Positions 5,526 to 13,579 of a stretch of DNA of 17,550 nt are shown here, in pieces. How positions within the stretch are numbered: the first letter of the stretch is position 1; every line of letters starts with the position of its first letter. The DNA lies in contig PNNE01000396.1 in assembly GCA_013824055.1 (NCBI GenBank), positions 1 to 17,550 on the forward strand, given 5' to 3'. The stretch comes from Rhodobacter sp. (GTDB lineage Bacteria; Pseudomonadota; Alphaproteobacteria; Rhodobacterales; Rhodobacteraceae). The position numbers and the translations under genes were made by a program. The notes beneath the pieces were generated by a model. It had not been told where the DNA came from. It did not search any database and was given only the letters and a program-made list of their open reading frames with translations.

Positions 5526-7702
5526 TAGACAACCGCAAGCCGCGGCGTCCCGGCGACGACTGCGCCGATCACCGCTGCCTGGTGCCCCGCCTCGCGCAGC
5601 CGGGCCACCAGCGCCCCGGCCTGCCCCGCGGGAACCGAGGCCAAGAGCCCGCCGCAGGTCTGCGGGTCGGTCAGCAGGGCCACCCGCACATCCTGCGGGA
5701 CTTCCATCCGCCAACTTGCCGCCGCCAGGTTCGCCGGTTGCAGCGACGAGCCGACACCCGCCCCCGCCAGTTCCACGGCCCCCGGCAGCATCGGCACATC
5801 ATCCAGTTGCACCCGCGCCGCCACGCCCGAGGCCTCCAGCATCTCCAGCAGATGCCCGGCCAGACCAAAGCCCGTCACATCGGTCATCGCCCGCGCCTGG
5901 GGCCCCAGGATCGCCGAGGCCGTCGCCTGCGCCACCGACATCTGCGCGATGCACGTGGCCCAGACCTCGCCCAGCAGCACCCCCGGCACCCGCGCCAGAG
6001 CCATCTCGGCCGCCAGGATCGTTCCCGAGCCCAAGGGCTTTGTCAGCACCAAGGCATCCCCGACCTGCGCGCCGCCCTTGCCGATCGGCCGGTCGGCAAG
6101 CCCGGTCACCGTGAAGCCGATGGTCAGTTCCGCACCTTCGGTCGAATGTCCGCCGACGACATCGGCCCCGGCCGCGCGGAAGACCGCCCCGGCCCCGTCC
6201 ATCACCTCGGCCAGCATCCGGGCCTGCAACTCTGGTCCCAGCGGGGGCAGCGTGACCTGCGCCAGTGCGACCTGAGCTTCCGCCCCCATCGCCCAGACAT
6301 CGCCCAGCGCATGGATCGCCGCCAGCCGCGCCATCAGCCGGGGGTCGTTGCAAAAGGCCCGCAGGTGGTCGGTCGTCAGCACCTGCACCCCCGCCCCGGC
6401 CCGCAGCACGGCCGCATCGTCGCCCGGCCCCGAAAGCACCTCGGCCCGCACCGCAGCGGGCACCACAGACAAGGCCCGCGACAAGACCCCCGGCCCCAGC
6501 TTGGCCCCGCACCCACCGCACAGGGGGCGCCCGGCCATCTGCTCGGCCAGGCCTTCGGTCGCGATGGCAGGCGCGATGGGGGTGGCCATCGCCGGATAGT
6601 CCGCGAACCTGTCCATGAAGCTGCGGTCGATCCGGTCCTTCAGCCGCCAGAATCGCGGACCCGACAGGGCCAGGCCCCATTTCTCGGCCACCGCAGCCTT
6701 CTCGCCCAGCGAGATCAGCTTGAGGTAATCCGCCTGCGGCCTGAAGGCCTGCAACGGCTTGCCCGTCAGCGCCGCCCGCAGGTTCCGGTGCAGCACCTTG
6801 GCCGCCCGCACTGCGAAGACCCCCGCCTTGGGCCGTGGATCGCCCCTGATCCCCGCGCAGTCGCCCGAGGCGAAGACCTGCGGGTCCGAGGTTCGCAAGG
6901 TCGCATCCGTGACCAGGAACCCGCCGTCGTGGCGCAACCCGGTCTTGGCCAGCCAGCCATGCGGCCGCGCGCCGGTGGCGGTCAGCGTGAAGTCCGAGCC
7001 GATCTCCTCGCCGCCCGCCAGCAGCACGGACCCGGCGCGGACCTCCGCCACCCGGACGCCCAGCCGCAGGACGACCCCCGCTGCTGCCAGCCGCCGTTGC
7101 AGCGCCCGACGCGCCGGGGAAGCCAGCGCCGGCAGAAGCGCGCCTGCCTGGTCAAGCAGCGTCACACTTGCCGCACCGCCCAGCCGATGCACCGAGGCGA
7201 GCGCCAGTTCAACCCCGCCAAGACCCGCGCCCAGGATCACCACCCGGGGCCGGGCCGGGGCTTGGGCGACGAAGGCCTCCCAGGCTTGCGCATAGCGGCC
7301 CAGGGGCTTGGCGGCGACGGCATGGTCCGGCGCGCCGGGCAGCGACGGCAGGTCGGAGGTGATGCCTACGTCAATCGCGGCAAGGTCATAGGGTAGCGGC
7401 GGACGCCCGGCCAGGTGGATCAGCCGCGCCTCAAGGTCGATCCCGGTGGCCCGGTCCAGAATGACGCGCGCCCCGGCGAAACGCCCAAGGCGGACCAGGT
7501 CGATCATCAGCTCGTCGCGCCGGTAGTGCCCGGCGATCAGGCCGGGCAGCATCCCGGTGTAGGGCGCGACCGGGTTGGGGTCGATCAGCGTCACCCGGGT
7601 CCCCGGCAAGGGGTCCATCCCCCACATCCGCAGGACCAGCGCATGGGAATGGCCGCCACCGATCAGCACAAGGTCGCGGATCTGCGGATGGGCGGGGGTC
7701 AT
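5525..7702 (-). CDS. selD: NDH-2-like flavoprotein fused to selenide, water dikinase (SelD)
   Basis: A 725-residue two-domain protein. Residues ~1-370 resemble FAD/NAD(P) pyridine-nucleotide oxidoreductases: LVLIGGGHSHALVLR (FAD), VVILGAGLGGVELAL (NADH, ~154-168) and VFASGDCAGI (~277-285). Residues ~392-725 are SelD, which makes selenophosphate from selenide and ATP. It keeps the nucleophile and lysine (GGCGAKL, Cys398 and Lys401; the second cysteine of E. coli GCGCK is Ala), GPGDDAAVL, DVVGGHSTEGAEL, MTDVTGFGLAGHL and DPQTCGG. Such fusions are known; the flavoprotein half is thought to supply reduced selenium, which is inference. Start ATG 7702 has GGAG 6 bases before it; a longer open frame upstream is unsupported. 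The nearby MnmC/MnmD genes suggest use in tRNA selenouridine formation; no SelU or Sec machinery is in view. Confidence 0.93.
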   Translation of the reverse strand: MTPAHPQIRDLVLIGGGHSHALVLRMWGMDPLPGTRVTLIDPNPVAPYTGMLPGLIAGHYRRDELMIDLVRLGRFAGARVILDRATGIDLEARLIHLAGRPPLPYDLAAIDVGITSDLPSLPGAPDHAVAAKPLGRYAQAWEAFVAQAPARPRVVILGAGLGGVELALASVHRLGGAASVTLLDQAGALLPALASPARRALQRRLAAAGVVLRLGVRVAEVRAGSVLLAGGEEIGSDFTLTATGARPHGWLAKTGLRHDGGFLVTDATLRTSDPQVFASGDCAGIRGDPRPKAGVFAVRAAKVLHRNLRAALTGKPLQAFRPQADYLKLISLGEKAAVAEKWGLALSGPRFWRLKDRIDRSFMDRFADYPAMATPIAPAIATEGLAEQMAGRPLCGGCGAKLGPGVLSRALSVVPAAVRAEVLSGPGDDAAVLRAGAGVQVLTTDHLRAFCNDPRLMARLAAIHALGDVWAMGAEAQVALAQVTLPPLGPELQARMLAEVMDGAGAVFRAAGADVVGGHSTEGAELTIGFTVTGLADRPIGKGGAQVGDALVLTKPLGSGTILAAEMALARVPGVLLGEVWATCIAQMSVAQATASAILGPQARAMTDVTGFGLAGHLLEMLEASGVAARVQLDDVPMLPGAVELAGAGVGSSLQPANLAAASWRMEVPQDVRVALLTDPQTCGGLLASVPAGQAGALVARLREAGHQAAVIGAVVAGTPRLAVV

Positions 7703-7737
7703 TCGGGCTCCTGCGGCGATCTGGCGCTGGCTTATCC

Positions 7738-8008
7738 CAGCCCGACCGGAAAGGCGAGCATCCGGGCCGCACCTGGCAACCGACCCCGCCCTTTGGCCCG
7801 CAATCCCGGCGCTTCTGGACGCGTCCTTCGGGCCGAGGTCCGGGCGCGGGTCTTGCGGCTGGCCGCACTGGAATTGCAGACACGGGTGGAACTGGTGGAA
7901 AACCGGCGGGCCTTCGCGGCGATGGGCTTCGTCGAGACCGGACCGACGGCGCATCCGGGCTTTGACCGGCCGACCTCGATCATCTATCGGCGGGTCGTGG
8001 CCTTCTGA
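7738..8008 (+). pseudogene. GNAT-family N-acetyltransferase remnant
   Basis: The last ~55 codons (frame ending at TGA 8008) read like the C-terminus of a GNAT acetyltransferase: LELQTRVELVENRRAF, AAMGFVETGPTAHPGFDRP, TSIIYRRV. A short stretch in the neighbouring frame just upstream (about 7770-7835; DPALWPAIPALLDASFG) reads like a GNAT N-terminus. The middle of the domain, including most of the acetyl-CoA binding loop (R-x-x-G-x-G/A), is missing, and no start with a ribosome site is seen. This looks like a gene reduced by an internal deletion plus frame change. It overlaps the end of the opposite-strand oxidoreductase gene by 25 bases. It fills most of the gap between that gene and selD. Confidence 0.6.
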
Positions 8009-9045
8009 AGCAGGGGCTCCAGCCGGAAGTCGGGCGGGACCTGATCCCGGCCCTCCAGCACCAGGTCGGCCATGACCTCGGCCACCTTCGGGGCCATGCC
8101 GAAGCCGATCTTGAAGCCGCCATTCGCCACGAAATGCCCCGCGCGGCCCGGCCAGGCCCCCAGGACCGGCGCGCGGCTGGCGGCCTTGGGGCGCACCCCG
8201 GCCCAGCGGTCGGCGACCTTGGCCCCGGCAAGCGCAGGAACCGCGGCCACGGCCTTTGCCAGCAGCGCGTCAAGTTGCGCGTCCGGGACGTCCTCTGTCC
8301 AGGTGGTCTCGGACGTCGAGCCGATGGCGACCGTCCCGTCGGCATGGGGCACGATGTGCAAGCCGTCGACGAAAAGCTGCGGCTGGTCGCGCGCATCCAG
8401 ATGCAGGGCAAGCGCCTGGCCCTTCACGCCCGATCCGACGGGCACGCCGAAGGCCAGCGACAGCTCCTCAAGCCCGGCCACTCCCTTGGCATGGACGACG
8501 GCGCCCGCTGCTTCCTCGGCTTCGCCCAGGATCAGGTCCGCGCCCCCGGCCCTCAGCGCCCCGACCAGTGCGGCCATCCCCAGGCGGGGCGAAAGCCGGG
8601 CCGAAAGCGTGTCGTGGACCAGCCAGCCCGAGGCCGATGCGGGTTCCCAGGCCTTGCCGGTCGCGGGGATCACCTGCCACTGTGCCTGGCCCTGCCACAG
8701 GGTCGCCGCCTCGCCCTCGCGTCGCCGGGCGGCTGCAACGGCCCGGTCGTCGGCCAGGGGCTGCAAGCGTCCCAGGCGCGCATAGCCCGAGGGCTGGCCC
8801 GACGCCGCCTCGACCCCCGCCCACCAGGCGCTGGCCATCAGCAGGCTGTCCAGCTGGAACGCCTTCTTCGCGTTCCAGGCGTCCGGCACATGCGGCGACA
8901 GCGCCCCGACCAGCCCGCCCGAGGACCCCGCGCCCCAGGACCGGGGCTCGATCACCCGGACCTTCGCGCCGCGCCCAAGGCAGGCCCAGGCGATGGAGAG
9001 ACCGAAGATCCCCCCGCCCCGGACGGTCACATCTACGCTTGCCAT
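7984..9045 (-). CDS. FAD-dependent DAO-family oxidoreductase, probable MnmC-type oxidase
   Basis: 353 residues with an N-terminal Rossmann FAD site (VRGGGIFGLSIAWACLGRG) and the DAO fold (GAGSSGGLVGALSPHVPDAW, then GVRPKAASRAPVLGAWPG and ANGGFKIGFGMAPKVAEVMA near the end). ALSPHVPDAWNAKKAFQLDSLL matches the region that follows the FAD site in the oxidase half of E. coli MnmC. That half removes the carboxymethyl group from cmnm5(s2)U34 of tRNA, giving nm5(s2)U34 for MnmD to methylate. The mnmD gene diverges from this one across 44 bases, which supports the assignment. Glycine oxidase/ThiO or another amino-acid oxidase remains possible. Start ATG 9045; the ribosome site is a weak G-rich stretch. 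Confidence 0.85.
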   Translation of the reverse strand: MASVDVTVRGGGIFGLSIAWACLGRGAKVRVIEPRSWGAGSSGGLVGALSPHVPDAWNAKKAFQLDSLLMASAWWAGVEAASGQPSGYARLGRLQPLADDRAVAAARRREGEAATLWQGQAQWQVIPATGKAWEPASASGWLVHDTLSARLSPRLGMAALVGALRAGGADLILGEAEEAAGAVVHAKGVAGLEELSLAFGVPVGSGVKGQALALHLDARDQPQLFVDGLHIVPHADGTVAIGSTSETTWTEDVPDAQLDALLAKAVAAVPALAGAKVADRWAGVRPKAASRAPVLGAWPGRAGHFVANGGFKIGFGMAPKVAEVMADLVLEGRDQVPPDFRLEPLLQKATTRR

Positions 9046-9089
9046 TCCGCCGCCCCAAGACCATCACGTCGCGCAAAGGACTATCCGCG

Positions 9090-9812
9090 ATGGCCAGCCC
9101 AGACCAGACCCCGATGCCCGACCTGACTCCGATGCCCGACCTGACTCCGATGCCCGACCTGACTTCGATGCTGGACTGGCGTGACGAGACCATTCCCGTC
9201 TCGCGCCGCTTCGACGACCCCTACTTCTCGCTGGCGGGCGGGCTGGACGAGACGCGGCATGTCTTCCTGACCGGGAACGGCCTGCCGGGGCGGTTCCGCG
9301 ACGGGTTCCGCATCGCCGAGCTGGGCTTCGGCACGGGGCTGAACCTGCTGGCGGTCCTTCTGGCGCACCGGGGACCGGGGCATCTGCACTACACCAGCTT
9401 CGAGGCTTTCCCGCTGCCCGCCCCGGACATCGCCCGCGCCCTGCAAGCCTTTCCCGAAGTCGCAGGCGTCGCCGAGGCGTTCCTGGGCCAGTGGCGGGCA
9501 GGTGCCACGGTCCTGCGGTTTGCGCACCTTACCGCGACCGTCATCCTGGGCGACGCGCGCAAGACGCTTCCGGCCTGGGACGGCCAGGCCGATGCCTGGT
9601 TCCTGGACGGCTTCTCTCCGGCGAAGAACCCCGAGCTTTGGTCCGTTGCGCTGATGGCGGAGGTCGCCCGCCACACCGCGCTAGGGGGAACATTCGCGAC
9701 CTACACCGCCGCAGGCCATGTCCGCCGCGCGCTGTCCGGGGCCGGATTCACCGTCACCCGCCAGCCGGGGTTCGGCCGCAAGCGGCACATGTCGGTGGGC
9801 GTGAAGCCATGA
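9090..9812 (+). CDS. mnmD: tRNA (5-methylaminomethyl-2-thiouridine)-methyltransferase MnmD
   Basis: Methylates nm5(s2)U34 of tRNA with S-adenosylmethionine, the last step of mnm5(s2)U synthesis. The 240-residue protein has the SAM loop AELGFGTGLNLLAVL (~76-90), the family signature FLDGFSPAKNPELW (~171-184) and the C-terminal QPGFGRKRHMSVGVKP, all as in the methyltransferase half of E. coli MnmC. It stands alone, without the oxidase domain, which seems to be the divergent neighbour. Start ATG 9090 has AAAGGA 9 bases upstream. Residues 7-30 are an odd tail of repeated TPMPDL hexapeptides made by an 18-bp tandem repeat; conserved sequence begins at about residue 29 (LDWRDETIPVSRRFDDPYF). In-frame ATGs in each repeat could serve as later starts. 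Confidence 0.93.
   Translation: MASPDQTPMPDLTPMPDLTPMPDLTSMLDWRDETIPVSRRFDDPYFSLAGGLDETRHVFLTGNGLPGRFRDGFRIAELGFGTGLNLLAVLLAHRGPGHLHYTSFEAFPLPAPDIARALQAFPEVAGVAEAFLGQWRAGATVLRFAHLTATVILGDARKTLPAWDGQADAWFLDGFSPAKNPELWSVALMAEVARHTALGGTFATYTAAGHVRRALSGAGFTVTRQPGFGRKRHMSVGVKP
9108..9179 (+). repeat. 18-bp tandem repeat inside mnmD (four units, last one degenerate)
   Basis: Units 9108-9125, 9126-9143 and 9144-9161 each read ACYCCGATGCCCGACCTG. The fourth, 9162-9179, has drifted. The unit is a multiple of three, so copy changes keep the frame and add or remove TPMPDL from the protein. Confidence 0.95.
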
Positions 9813-9916
9813 CCCTTCGCCACGGCGCCAGGGTGCGGCGGACCTTCGGCCAAGACCTCCGCCAAACGATCAAGCCTTGCCAAGGCGCGGAATAAGGCGT
9901 ACCCGCCCGCCTTCGG

Positions 9917-9945
9917 TTGAGATTGGCCCGCCCCGGTGCTAGGCT
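9917..9945 (+). promoter_or_regulatory. Candidate promoter of rsfS-rlmH
   Basis: TTGAGA (9917-9922), 17 bases, TAGGCT (9940-9945), with an extended -10 TGC. It lies about 58 bases before the proposed rsfS start. The rest of the 190-base gap after mnmD (9813-10002) shows only a small GCCTT/AAGGC hairpin and the rsfS ribosome site. Confidence 0.4.
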
Positions 9946-10002
9946 TGGCCCAAAGGCCCGGCGCGGGGGCATTCGTCCGCGCTTCCTCTGGAGGACCTGG
10001 TC

Positions 10003-10425
10003 CTGTCGCATTCTGATCCTGCCACCGGCCTGCCGGTCGGTCCGCGCCCGAAACCCGCTGACGCTGCCCCGCAAGACCATCGGTCCGAGGAGGTTCTGGC
10101 CCTGGTCCTGAAGTCCGTCGACGACGACAAGGCCGAGGAGATCGTCCAGATCGACCTGCGTGGCCGGTCCGACGTGGCCGACTACATGGTCATCTGTTCG
10201 GGCCGCTCGTCGCGCCAGGTTGCCTCGATCTCGGAAAAGCTGGCCGACCGGCTGAAGCAGGACCTGCGGATTTCGGTCCGCATGGAAGGCAAAGAGACCG
10301 GCGACTGGGTGCTGATCGATGCCGGCGACGTGATCGTCCACGTCTTCCGCCCCGAAGTCCGCGACTTCTACCAGCTGGAAAAGATGTGGCTTCCGGCGGG
10401 GACGACCCGCTCTGCCCAGGTCTGA
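10003..10425 (+). CDS. rsfS: Ribosomal silencing factor RsfS (apparent CTG start)
   Basis: RsfS binds uL14 and blocks joining of the ribosomal subunits when nutrients are scarce. SEEVLALVLKSVDDDKAEEIVQIDLRG, DYMVICSGRSSRQVASI, KETGDWVLIDAGDVIVHVF and VRDFYQLEKMW are the family pattern. The frame is open from a TAG at 9940-9942, yet no ATG, GTG or TTG occurs before a GTG at 10174, deep inside the domain. A good GGAGGA (9990-9995) stands 7 bases before CTG 10003, which gives a 140-residue protein with a complete domain and a ~30-residue N-terminal tail. I take CTG as the start; a lost base near 10000 is the alternative. The stop shares one base with the rlmH start (TGATG). Confidence 0.85.
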   Translation: MSHSDPATGLPVGPRPKPADAAPQDHRSEEVLALVLKSVDDDKAEEIVQIDLRGRSDVADYMVICSGRSSRQVASISEKLADRLKQDLRISVRMEGKETGDWVLIDAGDVIVHVFRPEVRDFYQLEKMWLPAGTTRSAQV

Positions 10426-10895
10426 TGCGCCTGCACCTCTGCGCTGTGGGCCGCCTGCGTGCGGGACCAGAGCGCGATCTGGTGGATGACTATCTGCAAC
10501 GGCTGGACCGGACGGGCCGCCCCCTGGGGCTGGGCCCCGCCACCGAGCATGAGGCCGAGGACCGGAAGGGCGGCGGCATCGCGGCGGAAGGGCTGTTGCT
10601 GTCCCGGGCGATTCCCGACGGTGCGGCGCTGTGTGTGCTGGACGAACGGGGCAAGACGCTCTCCAGCCCCGAATTCGCGCAGGCGCTGGCCGGATGGCGC
10701 GACTCGGGCCGGCAGGACGCGGCGTTCGTGATCGGCGGGGCGGACGGGGTGGACCCGGCCCTGCGGGCGCGGGCGGACCTGACGCTGAGCTTTGGCCGCA
10801 TGGTCTGGCCGCACATGCTGGTGCGGGTGATGCTGGCCGAACAGCTTTACCGGGCGGCGACGATCCTGGCAGGCTCGCCCTATCACCGGGTGTGA
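10425..10895 (+). CDS. rlmH: 23S rRNA (pseudouridine1915-N3)-methyltransferase RlmH
   Basis: A SPOUT-fold enzyme that methylates pseudouridine 1915 in helix 69 of 23S rRNA. The 156-residue length equals the family's. The C-terminal knot region shows FVIGGADGVDPALRARADL (SAM site), LSFGRMVWPHMLVRVMLAEQ and the hallmark ending SPYHRV. ATG 10425 is chosen because it gives the family N-terminus MRLHLCAVGRLRAG and overlaps the rsfS stop by one base, so translation is probably coupled. The rsfS-rlmH pairing is widespread. Confidence 0.97.
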   Translation: MRLHLCAVGRLRAGPERDLVDDYLQRLDRTGRPLGLGPATEHEAEDRKGGGIAAEGLLLSRAIPDGAALCVLDERGKTLSSPEFAQALAGWRDSGRQDAAFVIGGADGVDPALRARADLTLSFGRMVWPHMLVRVMLAEQLYRAATILAGSPYHRV

Positions 10896-10914
10896 TCCTC
10901 GCAAGGCGCAGCCG

Positions 10915-12247
10915 CTACAGCAGCGCCCGTTCCGCCGCCACGCCCAGCCGCAAGAGCCGCGCCTCTTGCCCTGGGCCACACATCAGGCTGACCCCGCAGG
11001 ACGGCTGCGAGGTCGGCAGGGTCAGGACGCAAAGACCCAGCATGTTCCCGATCCGGGTGTTGCGCAAAGCCAGCAGGTTCTCGGTCACGTAATAGGCGTC
11101 ATCGGTCATCAGCCGATTCGCGTCGGGCGGCAGGATCGGCGACGTCGGCAGGATCACCGCGTCATAGCCCGAGGCACGGTCGGCCCAGATGGCCCGGATC
11201 TGCCGCAACCTTCTCCAGGCCGCGACATGGTCCACCGCGCTGATCTGCCCGCCCAGGCGGAAGCGGTCCAGAATGCGCGGGAACATCTTGTCCGGCGCGG
11301 CCTCGATCGTCGGCTTCCAGATGCCATAGGCTTCGGCGGGGCAGACGATCCCTGCCAGGGCCACCGCCTCGGCCGCTTCCGGCGCCGCGAGATGATGCAG
11401 TTGCGCACCCGCCCTGGCAAAGCGCCGCGTCGCATCCTCGAAGCCCTGGGCCGGGCCTTCGCGCAGATCGTCAAGCGCCAGCGTCTGCAGGACGGCAATG
11501 CGGGTGCCCGACAGGCTGGCGCCGCCAAGGTCGGTGGCCGCATCCCCGCTGATCGCGGCAAGAAGCTGGGAGCAGTCCTCGACCGAATGGGCAAGCGGGC
11601 CGATCGTGTCGAACGCCTCGAACAGGGGCACCACGCCCGTCATCGGCAGGCTGCCCGCTGTCGTCTTCAGGCCCACCAGATCGTTCCAGGCCGCCGGAAT
11701 CCGCACCGAACCGCCCGAGTCCGAGCCGATCGCCGCCGGGGCAAGCCCGAAGGCCACCGACGCCGCCGCACCCGAGGATGACCCGCCCGGCACTGCCCTG
11801 TCGTCATTCAGGCAGGGTGGCGTGGCCGTCACCGGGTTAAGCCCAAGCCCCGAGAAGGCCAGTTCGGACATGTGCGTCTTGCCCAGACACACGAGGCCTT
11901 GCAGGGTCGCGGTCTCCAGCACGGTCGCATCGCGATCCGGCGTGCGGCCCTTCAGCAGCGCCGAACCCGCCTCGGTCGCCACGCCGGCCGTGTCGAACAG
12001 GTCCTTCCAGCTGACCGGCACCCCGTCCAGCATGCCCTTGCGCAGGCCCGCCTTGGCGCGGGCCGCTGCCGCCATCGCCTCGCCCCGCGCCCGGGCCGCC
12101 GTGGCGCGGGCATAGATGCGACGCCGCAAGCGGGTGGCTTTCGATCCGGTCCAGAAAGAACTCGGTCAACTCCACCGGGTTGATCCGGCCCTCGCCGATC
12201 GCGCGACCCAGATCGGTCGCGGTCATGTGTGCCCAGGTTCCGCTCAT
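10915..12247 (-). pseudogene. Amidase-signature family amidase, frameshifted near its 5' end
   Basis: Hydrolyses an amide bond; the substrate cannot be told. The main open frame (10915-12129) carries the Ser-Ser-Lys triad region in order: Lys in GVPVSWKDLFDTAG, Ser in PGGSSSGAAASVAFG and Ser in IGSDSGGSVRIPA. The N-terminus is in another frame: ATG 12247 starts MSGTWAHMTATDLGRAI followed by INPVELTEFFLDRIESHP, the usual amidase opening. The frames meet at about 12118-12130, in LAA...RIYARAT. Removing one base there gives a single 443-residue protein, a normal length for AtzF/GatA-like amidases but shorter than GatA. Either an assembly error or a recent inactivation. Confidence 0.85.
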
Positions 12248-12349
12248 GCCCGCCCCCTGCCCCGCCCCCTGCCCGTCCCGTGTCTTGCCGGAAAGGTAGC
12301 GGCTTGGCGACGCATGGACAATCCGTCCCAAGGGGGCCAGAAAAGGGAC

Positions 12350-13579
12350 ATGACCCGGGACACCGACATCCTGATTGCGGGCGGGGGGCTGAACGGCCCT
12401 GCCCTGGCGCTTGCGCTGGCCCAAGGGGGCTTTGCGGTCACCGTGATCGACGCCCGCCCGGCCCCGGACCGGGCCGCGGCGGGCTTTGATGGCCGGGCCT
12501 ATGCGCTGGCCATCGCCTCGGTGCGTCTGCTGAAGGCCATCGGGATCTGGGACAGCGTGGCGGACCAGGCGCAGCCCATGCTGGAGATCAAGGCCAGCGA
12601 CGGCCGGGCTGGCGAAGGAGCCGCACCCTTCTTCCTGCACTTCGACGCCGCAGAGATCGAGGAAGGCCCGATGGGCCACATGCTCGAGGACCGCTTCCTT
12701 TACGCGGCCTTCCTGCGGGCGATGCAGCAAACGCCGGGGATCACCCTCTTGTCCGGCGAGACCGTGGTGGCGCAGGAGGTGAACCCCGAGGGCGCCACCG
12801 TGACGCTTGCCTCGGGGCGGACACTGACGGCGGACCTGCTGGTCGGCTGCGACGGGCGCGGCTCGGGCACGGCCACGCGCGCGGGCATCCGGCGGGTGGG
12901 CTGGGGCTACGGCCAGACCGCGCTGGTCACCGCGATCCGGCACGAACAGGACCACAAGGGCATAGCACAGCAGTTCTTCATGCCCGCCGGCCCGCTTGCG
13001 ATCCTGCCCCTGAAAGGCGGCCACCATTCCAGCATCGTCTGGAGCGAGACCGACGCCAATGCCGCCGCGATCCAGGCCCTGCCGGATGCCGAGTATCTGG
13101 AAGCGCTCCGCCCCCGCTTTGGCGATTTCCTGGGCGACATCAGCCTGGCCGGGGCGCGGTTCACCTATCCGCTGTCGCTGTCCCTGGCCGAACGCTTCGT
13201 CGCGCCCCGCCTGGCGCTGGTGGGCGATGCCGCGCATGGCGTGCATCCCATCGCGGGCCAGGGCTTGAACCTTGGCCTGCGCGACGTGGCGGCGCTGGCC
13301 GAGGTTCTGATCCTTGCCCGTCGCCGCGGCGAAGCGCCGGGCAGCCCCGCCGCGCTGGAGGACTATCAGCGCTGGCGCCGTTTCGACGCCACGACGCTGG
13401 CGCTGGGAATGGATACGGTGAACCGGGTGTTCTCGACCGACAATCCGGTGCTGCGGCTGGGCCGCGATCTGGGCATGGGGCTGGTCAACGCGGTGCCCGG
13501 CCTGCGCCGAGGTTTCATGCGGCAGGCGGCAGGCTTGACGGGTGAGGTGCCGAAGCTTCTGACGGGGCGGCCGATCTAG
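12350..13579 (+). CDS. UbiH/UbiF/COQ6-family FAD-dependent hydroxylase (ubiquinone biosynthesis)
   Basis: Probably hydroxylates the aromatic ring of a ubiquinone precursor using O2 and NAD(P)H. The 409-residue protein has the FAD site ILIAGGGLNGPALALALA (~8-25), the middle DG motif LLVGCDGRGSGTATRAG, and the C-terminal flavin motif LVGDAAHGVHPIAGQGLNLGL followed by RDVAALAE, the UbiH/COQ6 signature. Which ring carbon it acts on (UbiH, UbiI or UbiF type) cannot be settled here. ATG 12350 matches the family N-terminus and has AAAAGGG close before it; an in-frame ATG at 12314 would add 12 residues. It diverges from the amidase across 102 bases of C-rich sequence, and its end overlaps the antiporter's end. 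Confidence 0.93.
   Translation: MTRDTDILIAGGGLNGPALALALAQGGFAVTVIDARPAPDRAAAGFDGRAYALAIASVRLLKAIGIWDSVADQAQPMLEIKASDGRAGEGAAPFFLHFDAAEIEEGPMGHMLEDRFLYAAFLRAMQQTPGITLLSGETVVAQEVNPEGATVTLASGRTLTADLLVGCDGRGSGTATRAGIRRVGWGYGQTALVTAIRHEQDHKGIAQQFFMPAGPLAILPLKGGHHSSIVWSETDANAAAIQALPDAEYLEALRPRFGDFLGDISLAGARFTYPLSLSLAERFVAPRLALVGDAAHGVHPIAGQGLNLGLRDVAALAEVLILARRRGEAPGSPAALEDYQRWRRFDATTLALGMDTVNRVFSTDNPVLRLGRDLGMGLVNAVPGLRRGFMRQAAGLTGEVPKLLTGRPI

Noticed and set aside
4404..5714. A 436-codon minus-strand frame over the kinase gene
   Set aside because: It is antisense to a clear PfkB kinase and its composition is a mirror of that gene, with no recognisable domain.
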